Shown here one piece after another: positions 17,126 through 25,071 of a stretch of DNA of 45,443 nt (positions are counted from its first letter, which is position 1; every line of letters starts with the position of its first letter). Made by a program: the position numbers and the translations under genes. The notes under the pieces were generated by a model, which was not told the DNA's origin, searched no databases, and was given only the letters and a program-made list of their open reading frames with translations. Origin of the DNA: Polynucleobacter meluiroseus (GTDB lineage: Bacteria > Pseudomonadota > Gammaproteobacteria > Burkholderiales > Burkholderiaceae); contig CAMDUR010000015.1 in the NCBI GenBank assembly GCA_945879115.1, forward strand, positions 1-45,443, read 5' to 3'.

Positions 17126-18469
17126 ATGAAAATAGCAATTGTTGGTGCAGGTATTTCAGGACTTGGTTGTGCTCACGCTCTCAGTAAAATTCCTGAAATA
17201 GATTTGACTATTTATGAGGGTGGCTCTCATATAGGCGGTCATAGCAATACCGTAGATCTCACTATTGATACAGTAACTGGGCCCATTACTCACGGAATTG
17301 ATACTGGTTTTTTAGTATTCAATGAGCGAACATATCCTCGATTAATTAGATTATTTGAGGAATTGGATGTACCAGTTTCAAATTCAGAAATGTCATTTTC
17401 GGCATCTATTCCACAAATAGGTAAAAAAAATATTGAGTGGGCAGGGACAAGTCTTGATTCACTATTTGCCCAACGAAAAAATCTACTGAAGCCCGCTTTC
17501 TTAAGAATGGTTGCAGATGTTATTCGCTTTAATAAATTATGTACAAAAGTAGCGATAGAAAATAAAGCTGATGGGCTAGAGCTCTCTGTTGGCGAGTTTA
17601 TTCAGAAATATCAATTTAGCGAAGCATTTAGAGATTGGTATTTCTTGCCAATGGTAGGTGCAATTTGGTCATGCTCAGTATCTCAAATGCTATCTTTTCC
17701 AATCTCAACAATGATTAGGTTTTGCCATAATCATGGCCTTATTCAAATCACCGATAGGCCGCAATGGTTAACAGTGAATGGTGGATCAAGAGAATATGTA
17801 AATCGAATTGTTAAATCAATTAGCTCAAACGGCGGACAATTTATTAAGGAATCAGTAACAAATGTTTCTCGAAAAAATGACGGTATACAAATAAGTTCAA
17901 AAACCTCAACTAAAAATTTCGACCATGTTATTTTTGCAACACATAGCGATCAAGCTCTCAAGCTAATTAGTGACATTCATGAGCAAGAGCTTGGTATATT
18001 GGGTTCCATAAAATACCAAAGTAATACTGTTATTCTTCATACAGATGAAAAACTTCTACCTGAAAATAAAAAATGCTGGGCCGCCTGGAATTACACTTGT
18101 TCTTTAGCAAACGGTTCGAATGCTCAACAAGTTTGTGTTAACTACTTAATTAATAAACTTCAGCCACTGCCATTAGCGTTGAATGATCAAGCAATTATTG
18201 TGAGCTTAAATCCAGTCATGGAGCCTGCGAGAAATAAAATCCATACTGAAATTGAATACTCTCACCCAATTTTTGACCAAGCTGCAGTTGAGGCACAGGC
18301 AAATCTATCGTTGATACAAGGACATAGAAATACTTGGTTTTGTGGGGCATGGACAGGCTATGGCTTCCACGAAGATGGCCTACGCTCTGGAGAGCTAGTT
18401 GCAGAAGCTATTTCTGAAATCATTCACCGTCCCATGCATAACGATTTAAAGCCGTATGAGCTTAGCTAA
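17126..18469 (+). CDS. FAD-dependent oxidoreductase (COG2907, amine-oxidase fold)
   Basis: 447 residues. The dinucleotide-binding motif GAGISGLG is at residues 7-14, followed by the YEGGSHIGGHSNTV second glycine-rich stretch and the C-terminal FAD site WFCGAWTGYGFHEDGLRSG. This is the predicted flavoprotein that usually precedes DUF1365 and a cyclopropane-synthase-like enzyme; related proteins in alphaproteobacteria take part in modified (furan or cyclopropane) fatty-acid formation in singlet-oxygen regulons. The precise reaction here is unknown. It overlaps DUF1365 by 14 bases. A 96-base gap separates it from folE2; I see no clear terminator there and no copy of CCTAGAC. Confidence 0.88.
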   Translation: MKIAIVGAGISGLGCAHALSKIPEIDLTIYEGGSHIGGHSNTVDLTIDTVTGPITHGIDTGFLVFNERTYPRLIRLFEELDVPVSNSEMSFSASIPQIGKKNIEWAGTSLDSLFAQRKNLLKPAFLRMVADVIRFNKLCTKVAIENKADGLELSVGEFIQKYQFSEAFRDWYFLPMVGAIWSCSVSQMLSFPISTMIRFCHNHGLIQITDRPQWLTVNGGSREYVNRIVKSISSNGGQFIKESVTNVSRKNDGIQISSKTSTKNFDHVIFATHSDQALKLISDIHEQELGILGSIKYQSNTVILHTDEKLLPENKKCWAAWNYTCSLANGSNAQQVCVNYLINKLQPLPLALNDQAIIVSLNPVMEPARNKIHTEIEYSHPIFDQAAVEAQANLSLIQGHRNTWFCGAWTGYGFHEDGLRSGELVAEAISEIIHRPMHNDLKPYELS

Positions 18470-19232
18470 GTTATGCTTTGGTGAGGTACGGCATACCCGC
18501 GTAAAACCAGCTAAAAACTCATTTAGCTACGCAGTATTTTCATTGCGCATTCCCATGCGTGCCCGCACTGAACTAAAAGAGGGTATTTCACAATGGGGCT
18601 TAGGTGACAACTCCGCTTCTCTACTATCTTTCTACGATAAGGATCATGGTGGAGGTAGCGAAGATTCACTAAGTTGGGCTAATGAAATTATTGAGAGTTT
18701 TGGTATTAAAGATGCAAATGGGGAAATATGGCTTCATACCTTCCCAAGAGTACTTGGTTATGTATTCAATCCAGTTAGTTTTTGGTTTTTTGAAAATAAG
18801 AATGGTGATTTAAGGGCTGTTCTTGCTGAAGTAAACAATACATTTGGTGAGAGGCATTGTTATCTTTTAAATAATGATGATGGCAGTCATCTCAATTGGG
18901 GCCAAACCCTTAAATCCACAAAAATATTCCATGTTTCACCTTTTTGCGACACCCAAGGCACCTACTTATTTAGGTTTTTTAGTCATAAATCAACACCATC
19001 GCAACACGTTGCTCGAATTGAATACCACCTTGATGGCCCGGTTTTAATTACTAGTATTAACGGAATTGAAAAAAACATTACACTAGGCACCATAATTTGG
19101 TCAGCCATTCGTTATCCAGCCATGAGTTTTGGAGTAATTTTCAGAATTCATTGGCAAGCAATTAGATTATGGTTAAAAGGCGTTCCATTTCATGCTAAAC
19201 CGATACCACCTGCTTCAGAAGTGAGCAAATGA
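18456..19232 (+). CDS. DUF1365 protein
   Basis: 258 residues, COG3496/DUF1365. The conserved opening LCFGEVRHTRVKPAKNSFSYAVFSLRIPM and VLGYVFNPVSFWFFEN block define the family. The role is not established; it is consistently found between an FAD oxidoreductase and a cyclopropane-fatty-acid-synthase-like methyltransferase, implying a part in the same lipid modification. It overlaps both neighbours by a few bases, so the three are translated together. Confidence 0.9.
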   Translation: MSLAKLCFGEVRHTRVKPAKNSFSYAVFSLRIPMRARTELKEGISQWGLGDNSASLLSFYDKDHGGGSEDSLSWANEIIESFGIKDANGEIWLHTFPRVLGYVFNPVSFWFFENKNGDLRAVLAEVNNTFGERHCYLLNNDDGSHLNWGQTLKSTKIFHVSPFCDTQGTYLFRFFSHKSTPSQHVARIEYHLDGPVLITSINGIEKNITLGTIIWSAIRYPAMSFGVIFRIHWQAIRLWLKGVPFHAKPIPPASEVSK

Positions 19233-20449
19233 ATACCCAAGCAAATACATTGAGTGCCCAAAATGAAAGTTACCCATGGCATGCTAAAGCCATTCTTCAA
19301 CTTTTGAGTAAATTACAGGCAGGTCAATTAACACTCGTAACGCCATCTGGTAAAAAACTTATTTTTAATAGTAATAACGATGGGGTTGCTGCTGAAATAA
19401 TTATTCATGATTGGGCAGTTTGTAAGGCTTGTCTTAAGTCTGGTGATATAGGTCTGGCAGAAACTTACATGAGCGGTTACTGGGACTCTCCTGACGTTGA
19501 GTCTTTATTGCGACTTTTTTTGATTAACCGCCAAGTTATTGAGAAAGCTATTTACGGTAGCTGGTTGGGAAGACTTGGTTATCGTATCAAGCATTGGCTA
19601 CATAAAAACTCTAAAGAAGGTAGTAAAAAAAATATTCATGCCCACTATGACATAGGAAATTCTTTTTATTCTCTGTGGCTTGATCCCAGTATGACTTATT
19701 CTAGTGCTGTCTTTGAACATCAAAATTTATCCTTGCAAGATGCTCAAAAAGCTAAGTATGAAAAAATAATCTCTTCCACCGGCATTAAAACTGGAGAGCA
19801 ATTACTTGAAATTGGTTGTGGTTGGGGTGGTCTCATGGAAACAGCCAAATCAAATAACATTGATATTGATTGTTTAACCATTTCCCAAGAGCAAGCCTCT
19901 TATGCTCAAGAGAGATCAAAAAATCTTGATGCCACTTGTTTGGGTAAATCAAATATCCTTCTAAAAGATTACCGAGATCACACCAAACAATATGATGGTA
20001 TTGCCTCCATTGAGATGTTTGAAGCTGTTGGTCAATCATATTGGCCAAGTTACTTTGAAATGATCTATAGATGTCTTAAGCCTGGTAAAAAGGCTTGTAT
20101 ACAGAGTATTGTGATTGCAGAGGATCTATTTGATAAGTATCAAAGAAGTTCGGATTTTATTCAGCAATATGTGTTTCCAGGTGGAATGCTACCAACAACC
20201 TCACTATTTAAGGAATCTGCTGAAAAAGCTGGATTGATTGTTGAGTCTGTTTATTCATTTGGCGCAGACTATCAAAAAACCCTTCAGATGTGGCATGAAA
20301 AATTTAACGCCTCTCTTGATCAAATTAAATCACAAGGTTTTGATGATCGGTTCATCAGATTATGGGATCTTTATTTAATGTATTGTGCCGCAGGCTTTGC
20401 TGAAAAAAGCACCGACGTTATTCAGTTCACCTTAAGAAAGCCGTCTTGA
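19229..20449 (+). CDS. Cyclopropane-fatty-acid-synthase family methyltransferase
   Basis: SAM-dependent enzyme acting on unsaturated acyl chains of membrane phospholipids, 406 residues. An N-terminal lipid-binding domain (GQLTLVTPSGKKLIF... YMSGYWDSPDVESLL) precedes the methyltransferase with HAHYDIGNSFYSLWLDPSMTYSSAVF and the SAM motif LEIGCGWGGLME. IEMFEAVGQSYW is the CFA active-site glutamate region, and FIQQYVFPGGMLP is typical. Family members make either the cyclopropane ring (Cfa) or the 11-methyl group of furan fatty-acid precursors (UfaM); the sequence alone does not decide. Its operon partners (FAD oxidoreductase, DUF1365) favour an oxidative-stress-linked modification. Confidence 0.92.
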   Translation: MNTQANTLSAQNESYPWHAKAILQLLSKLQAGQLTLVTPSGKKLIFNSNNDGVAAEIIIHDWAVCKACLKSGDIGLAETYMSGYWDSPDVESLLRLFLINRQVIEKAIYGSWLGRLGYRIKHWLHKNSKEGSKKNIHAHYDIGNSFYSLWLDPSMTYSSAVFEHQNLSLQDAQKAKYEKIISSTGIKTGEQLLEIGCGWGGLMETAKSNNIDIDCLTISQEQASYAQERSKNLDATCLGKSNILLKDYRDHTKQYDGIASIEMFEAVGQSYWPSYFEMIYRCLKPGKKACIQSIVIAEDLFDKYQRSSDFIQQYVFPGGMLPTTSLFKESAEKAGLIVESVYSFGADYQKTLQMWHEKFNASLDQIKSQGFDDRFIRLWDLYLMYCAAGFAEKSTDVIQFTLRKPS

Positions 20450-20450
20450 T

Positions 20451-21230
20451 ATGTCACTAAATCAAAAAATCGACAGCTTCCTAGGTAAAAAAGTATGGGT
20501 TATTGGGGCCTCTAGCGGTATTGGTCAAGCAACCGCTCACGCACTTTTAAAGTTAGGCGCAAAAGTAGCTCTTAGCTCCAGGCGCACTTCGTCATTAGAG
20601 GAAATAAAGGCTACATACCCTCATGAAAAGTCATTAGTAGTTAGCTGTGATGTTTTGGATGAGACTTCTTTAAAGAATGCCTACAATACTATTAAAGATA
20701 GTTGGGGTGAGCTAGATCTTCTTCTCTACGTTGCTGGAGTTTATGAGCCACTGAGAGCTGATGAATTTAACTTAGATAAAGCTAAAACAATTATTGCTAC
20801 TAATGTCATCGGGCCTATGTCAGCATGCTCTGTTGTTTTACCCGATTTAATTCGCCAAAAAAATGGTGGTATTGGTATTGTCGGAAGCGTCGCTGGATAT
20901 AGCGGACTTCCTAAAGCTCTAGCTTATGGGCCTAGCAAAGCAGCAATGATTAATTTTTGTGAAAACCTCTATTATGATTTGGCGCCTTTAGGTATTAATG
21001 TTTACATGATTAATCCGGGGTTTGTAGCCACCGAAGCAACTGCTAAAAATGATTTTCATATGCCGGCTCTCATCACAAGTGATGTGGCTGCTAAACATAT
21101 TATTGATGGTATGACTGCCGGTGATTTTGACATTCATTTTCCTAAGCAGTTTTCTTTATTTCTTAAATTCTTAAGAATACTGCCCTACTCTATTTACTTC
21201 TTTTTGTTAAAGAAATTTGTAAAAATATAA
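20451..21230 (+). CDS. Short-chain dehydrogenase/reductase
   Basis: 259 residues, classical SDR with the cofactor motif GASSGIG (residues 18-24), the NAG-like YVAGVYEP and the catalytic YGPSK; the serine is in GSVAG. The C-terminal hydrophobic tail (LKFLRILPYSIYFFLLKKFVKI) suggests membrane association, which fits a lipid substrate. It begins one base after the CFA-like gene and abuts the NTF2-like gene, so it is part of the same operon. Substrate unknown. Confidence 0.88.
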   Translation: MSLNQKIDSFLGKKVWVIGASSGIGQATAHALLKLGAKVALSSRRTSSLEEIKATYPHEKSLVVSCDVLDETSLKNAYNTIKDSWGELDLLLYVAGVYEPLRADEFNLDKAKTIIATNVIGPMSACSVVLPDLIRQKNGGIGIVGSVAGYSGLPKALAYGPSKAAMINFCENLYYDLAPLGINVYMINPGFVATEATAKNDFHMPALITSDVAAKHIIDGMTAGDFDIHFPKQFSLFLKFLRILPYSIYFFLLKKFVKI

Positions 21231-21659
21231 ATGTCAGACAATCTACTCACTAAAGAAATTATCAAACGTTTTGAGGGTTTGAGTCTTGGTACAGTCGATC
21301 ACTTGATCAATCTTTATTCTACGGATGCCTTTTTTAAAGATCCCTTTAATGAAGTAAGAGGACAGCACGACATCAAAAAAATATTTGTTCATATGTTTGA
21401 GCAGGTAGATCAACCTAAATTTATTGTTTTATCTGAGATCTCTAATTCAAATCAGGCATGTCTTACTTGGGAATTTCGCTTCAGATTCAAAGATGAATCT
21501 CATCAACAAGTTATTCGTGGTTGCTCTTGGCTAACCATCAGCCATAACTTAATTACGGAGCATAGAGATTACTGGGATGCGGCTGAAGAGCTATATGAAA
21601 AGCTTCCTTTAATAGGCTCACTCATGCGCTTCTTAAAAAAGAAACTCCGCGCTAATTAA
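21231..21659 (+). CDS. NTF2-like/SnoaL-type protein
   Basis: 142 residues with the cone-shaped NTF2 fold pattern: N-terminal helices (LGTVDHLINLYSTDAFFKDPFNEVRGQHDI), then strands (FIVLSEISNSNQACLTWEFRFRF, QVIRGCSWLTI) and the closing HRDYWDAAEELYEKLP, which is typical of SnoaL-like proteins. It has no clear catalytic residues. Last gene of the FAD/DUF1365/CFA/SDR operon, with the start directly after the SDR stop. Proteins of this kind commonly accompany such lipid-modification clusters; the function is unknown. Its 3' end lies inside a terminator hairpin. Confidence 0.85.
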   Translation: MSDNLLTKEIIKRFEGLSLGTVDHLINLYSTDAFFKDPFNEVRGQHDIKKIFVHMFEQVDQPKFIVLSEISNSNQACLTWEFRFRFKDESHQQVIRGCSWLTISHNLITEHRDYWDAAEELYEKLPLIGSLMRFLKKKLRAN

Positions 21660-21673
21660 ATCAGAGCGGAGTT
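21632..21673 (-). terminator. Terminator at convergent NTF2-like/dsbA junction
   Basis: AACTCCGC (21643-21650) pairs with GCGGAGTT (21666-21673), extended by CT/AG after one mismatch. On the minus strand the stem is followed by a TCTTTTTT-type tract, so it ends dsbA; on the plus strand it surrounds the NTF2-like stop codon and may pause that operon too. Confidence 0.75.
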
Positions 21674-21709
21674 CTTGATACTTAGCGATTACAAGCCAAA
21701 TACTAATTA

Positions 21710-22360
21710 TTACTTTTCTTTTCGAGCCTTATTGACCAAATGATCCATCGCTTCAATTGCCCTAGCTTTTGAACCTGCAGTAATGGATGGTGAAGTTATA
21801 TATTTACCTTGTACGGCAACTGTCGGAACACCATCTATTCTATAAGCTTGTGCAATCTGGTTAGCAGCTCTAGCTTTAGATGTTACTGTAAATGATTTAA
21901 ATGCTTTCAAGAAGGTTTCTCTCTCAATACCCTGAGAAACAGCCCAATCAGCTATTTCGGGTTCCGTAAGGAGCTTTCTTTTACCAACATGCATAGTTTC
22001 CATGACCTTAGCATGCAGATTTGATTTACCTAAACTCTCTAATGCATAAAAAAGCTGACTATGAGGTAGTAAATCATCTCTAAAGGCTACTGGTACCTTT
22101 TTAACAGACACATCTTTTGCTTGGCGCTTAACCCAAGTATCTAACTGTGGCTCGAAGTCATGGCAATGAGGGCAGCCGTACCAAAAAAATTCAAGTACCT
22201 CAATTTTCCCCTTCGCCTCTATAGCTTGAGCGATAGGTAAAACACGGTAATCAAAACCCTCTTCTATAGGTCGTGTTTGCGCAGAAACTGCACCGATCAA
22301 GCTTAAAAAAAACAGACTGAAGCTTATCTTTTTTATCACGGCGTATAAATTTAAATTCAT
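21710..22360 (-). CDS. dsbA: DsbA-like thiol:disulfide interchange protein
   Basis: Periplasmic disulfide-forming oxidase. 216 residues from the ATG at 22360, which has AAGG upstream and opens a normal signal peptide (cleavage after VSA, about residue 27); the open frame extends back to 22432 inside the SPOR gene but lacks signal character. The active site is CPHC (63-66) in WYGCPHCHDFEP, and the cis-Pro is in GVPTVAV. The start follows the SPOR gene stop by one base, giving argS-SPOR-dsbA, an order I know from related betaproteobacteria. Confidence 0.94.
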   Translation of the reverse strand: MNLNLYAVIKKISFSLFFLSLIGAVSAQTRPIEEGFDYRVLPIAQAIEAKGKIEVLEFFWYGCPHCHDFEPQLDTWVKRQAKDVSVKKVPVAFRDDLLPHSQLFYALESLGKSNLHAKVMETMHVGKRKLLTEPEIADWAVSQGIERETFLKAFKSFTVTSKARAANQIAQAYRIDGVPTVAVQGKYITSPSITAGSKARAIEAMDHLVNKARKEK

Positions 22361-22361
22361 T

Positions 22362-22925
22362 TTAGTTGGCCTTATTAATACGAATAACAGTTGAAGTAAT
22401 TCCTGCGCCTTGCAATCTTGCTCTAATTTCACGCACCTCTACCTGTCCTATGTAAGGTCCAACTCTTACTCTCCAAAGAGTTGCGCCCTCAACTTCACGT
22501 TCAGATATCAGCGCTTCTAAACCTTGCATAGCTAAATTTGCTTTTTGTCTTTGAGCCTCATCTTGATTTCTATAGGCTCCAGTTTGTAACCAATATTCAG
22601 GGCCTTGATTTGCTTCTGCAATATTTGCTATAGGATCTTTTCTAGCAGACTCGCCTGGTAGCGGTACTTTGCTTTGAATGGCTCTATTCAAATTAGGACG
22701 ATCTTCAACTTGAATTTCACCTTCTTCAATAGCTTCAACGGCAACTGGCTTATTCGCTGACTCAGGAGCCCTTAAATTAAACTTGGGCTCAGGAGCTCCT
22801 TTTTTTAAAACTACGGCAACCCCCACCGCTATAGCTAATCCCAGTAGAAGACCAAGGACAAAGCCCATTAATGTGCTGCCAGAGCTTTTGCTATGAAATT
22901 GCATGTTTTGTCTGTTTTTTTCCAT
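22362..22925 (-). CDS. SPOR-domain membrane protein (FtsN-like)
   Basis: 187 residues: short cytoplasmic N-terminus, one membrane helix (about residues 18-42, LMGFVLGLLLGLAIAVGVAVV), an acidic/proline linker, and a C-terminal SPOR peptidoglycan-binding domain (about 110-185: YWLQTGAYRNQDEAQRQKAN...LWRVRVGPYIGQVEVREIRARLQ). SPOR domains bind denuded glycan at the division septum. It lies 17 bases downstream of argS. The ribosome site AGAGG lies 14 bases from the ATG, so the start could be at the internal ATG near 22904. Confidence 0.9.
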   Translation of the reverse strand: MEKNRQNMQFHSKSSGSTLMGFVLGLLLGLAIAVGVAVVLKKGAPEPKFNLRAPESANKPVAVEAIEEGEIQVEDRPNLNRAIQSKVPLPGESARKDPIANIAEANQGPEYWLQTGAYRNQDEAQRQKANLAMQGLEALISEREVEGATLWRVRVGPYIGQVEVREIRARLQGAGITSTVIRINKAN

Positions 22926-22942
22926 ATTGCTTATATTACCTC

Positions 22943-24703
22943 TTACATCTTATTAGGTGCAGAAACTCCTAAAATACCTAAGCCATTAGCAATAACTTGT
23001 TTTGTTGCAAAAAGCAAAGCCAGCCTTGCCAAACGTATTTCTTCATCATCAACTAACACTCGATCTGCATTATAAAAAGTATGAAATTCGCTCGCTAAGT
23101 CCCGTAAATAGAATGCTAACGCATGTGGCGCCATATCTTTTGATGCATCAGTTAATAGGTCAGGATATTCAGCTAAACGGCGTAACAAAGAATCAGATGC
23201 CGTACTAGTTAAACAAGTTAATGAAGCTTTTACCAACGCTTTTTCATCACCTGCCCACTGTCTTAATATTGAACAAATTCTGGCATGCGCGTATTGCACA
23301 TAAAAAACTGGATTTTCATCATTTTGTTTAAGCGCAAGATCGACATCAAATACAAACTCAGTATCTGCCTTGCGAGAAATCAAGAAAAACCGAACAGCGT
23401 CACGTCCTCTACGAATGGCATCAGCAAGCTCAGCCTCTGAAGTCGACTCAGTGACCCCGCCAGACCATTCAATTAAATCTCTTACGGTGACATAAGAGCC
23501 CGCGCGTTTTGAAATTTTGACCTCTTCACCACCCTTCATAACTGTAACCATTTTATGAAGTACATACTGCGGGTAATCCTTTGGAATAAACCATTGTCGT
23601 TTAGCCGCAACCCCTTGAATACCTGATCTCACGCGTGCAATAGTCCCATGATGATCACTTCCCTGAATATTAATGACGTGCGTAAACCCTCGAGCCCACT
23701 TACTTGCGTGATAAGCAACATCGGGGACAAAGTATGTATAGCTGCCGTCCGATTTACGCATCACCCGATCTTTATCATCCCCATCATCTGTCGTCCTAAG
23801 CCAGAGAGCACCTTCAGACTCATAGGTTTTACCAACATCTCTAAGGTCAGACACTACCGAGTCAACACTACCGTCAGTATATAAAGATGATTCTAGGTAA
23901 TAACAATCAAACTTAACTCCAAAAGATTGCAAATCTATATCTTGTTCACGTCTTAAGTAAGCAACAGCAAAACGTTGAATGGCTTCCATATTTTCAACAT
24001 CACCATCACCTACTACTGGCTGACCATCTGAAGCCCCAACTGTTAATTTTGATTGGTAATCTTTAGCAATTTCTGCAATGTACTCGCCGTTATATGCAAG
24101 TGCCGGCCATTCTGTATCACCAGGCTTAAATCCTTTAGCTCTAGCTTGAACAGAAATAGCTAAATTCTGAATCTGTACGCCAGCATCGTTGTAATAAAAC
24201 TCCCGATGAACTTGCAAACCTTGAGTTTGGAGTAAGCTTGATAAAACGTCTCCCAAAGCAGCTTGACGTCCATGCCCAACATGTAATGGGCCCGTAGGGT
24301 TTGCAGATACAAACTCCACTAAAACTTTTTTATCAATTGCTGGCTGCCGACCAAAATTCTCTGCTTCTGTAAAAATTGAGATAATCACATTAGTCTTTGC
24401 AGCTTGCGTCAATCGAAGATTAATAAATCCAGGTCCAGCAACTTCAGCAGAAGCAAGTAAATTTGAATAGTGCTGTTGGGTAGCTAATTTAGCAACAAAC
24501 TCTTGAGCCAAATCACGAGGATTAACCTTCCAAGCCTTAGCTAACTGCATGGCAATATTTGTTGCAATATCTCCGTGCTCTGCGACCTTAGGGCGCTCTA
24601 AATGCGGGATAGGTAAAGGTTCTGAAATGCCTCGCTCACTAGCAAGCTCGCTCAGTGCACTTTGCATTAAGTTGATAATTTGTTTTTTTATGGCGGGAAG
24701 CAT
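22943..24703 (-). CDS. argS: Arginyl-tRNA synthetase
   Basis: Class I aminoacyl-tRNA synthetase, 586 residues. N-terminal additional domain ([23 protein letters not shown]), then [21 protein letters not shown] with the HIGH-type motif, KMSK-type [16 protein letters not shown], and the DALR anticodon-binding end ([18 protein letters not shown] [15 protein letters not shown]). Full length. First gene of the argS-SPOR-dsbA unit and divergent from DUF1840, with 44 bases between starts; no strong ribosome site is evident. Confidence 0.97.
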   Translation of the reverse strand: MLPAIKKQIINLMQSALSELASERGISEPLPIPHLERPKVAEHGDIATNIAMQLAKAWKVNPRDLAQEFVAKLATQQHYSNLLASAEVAGPGFINLRLTQAAKTNVIISIFTEAENFGRQPAIDKKVLVEFVSANPTGPLHVGHGRQAALGDVLSSLLQTQGLQVHREFYYNDAGVQIQNLAISVQARAKGFKPGDTEWPALAYNGEYIAEIAKDYQSKLTVGASDGQPVVGDGDVENMEAIQRFAVAYLRREQDIDLQSFGVKFDCYYLESSLYTDGSVDSVVSDLRDVGKTYESEGALWLRTTDDGDDKDRVMRKSDGSYTYFVPDVAYHASKWARGFTHVINIQGSDHHGTIARVRSGIQGVAAKRQWFIPKDYPQYVLHKMVTVMKGGEEVKISKRAGSYVTVRDLIEWSGGVTESTSEAELADAIRRGRDAVRFFLISRKADTEFVFDVDLALKQNDENPVFYVQYAHARICSILRQWAGDEKALVKASLTCLTSTASDSLLRRLAEYPDLLTDASKDMAPHALAFYLRDLASEFHTFYNADRVLVDDEEIRLARLALLFATKQVIANGLGILGVSAPNKM

Positions 24704-24747
24704 GAATGATATCTATTTAGTTATTGTTTTAATGTTAATCTAGAAAA

Positions 24748-25071
24748 ATGCTATATAAATTTCAATGTAAAAATTCTGCTGACGTTATGATGTTGAGCGA
24801 TCTTACCCAACTGATATTTAACGCCATTGAGAGACCTTTAGAAAATAAAGGTGTTTTTTTAGTTGAGCAATTAGAACCGGCAATTAAAAAATTAGAAGCT
24901 GCTATTGCACGCGATCTTGAGCTTCGTAAAGCACTTACATCTGAAGATTTGAAAAATAATTCAGAAAATAATTCTTTAAAAGCAGATCGCTTAGGACAAA
25001 GAGCATTTCCATTTATCCAATTACTCAAAGCTGCACTCGCTCATGAAGAAATGGTTATTTGGGGCGTTTAG
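24748..25071 (+). CDS. DUF1840 protein
   Basis: 107 residues of the DUF1840 family, found mainly in betaproteobacteria. [16 protein letters not shown] at the N-terminus, a charged central helical stretch and the C-terminal [23 protein letters not shown] are the family hallmarks. Function unknown. Divergent from argS, and its last 17 bases overlap the 3' end of metH. Confidence 0.9.
   Translation: MLYKFQCKNSADVMMLSDLTQLIFNAIERPLENKGVFLVEQLEPAIKKLEAAIARDLELRKALTSEDLKNNSENNSLKADRLGQRAFPFIQLLKAALAHEEMVIWGV

Noticed and set aside
12908..21659. Horizontally acquired island around the light-stress genes
   Set aside because: No integrase, tRNA, direct repeats or evident change in codon or base use at its borders.
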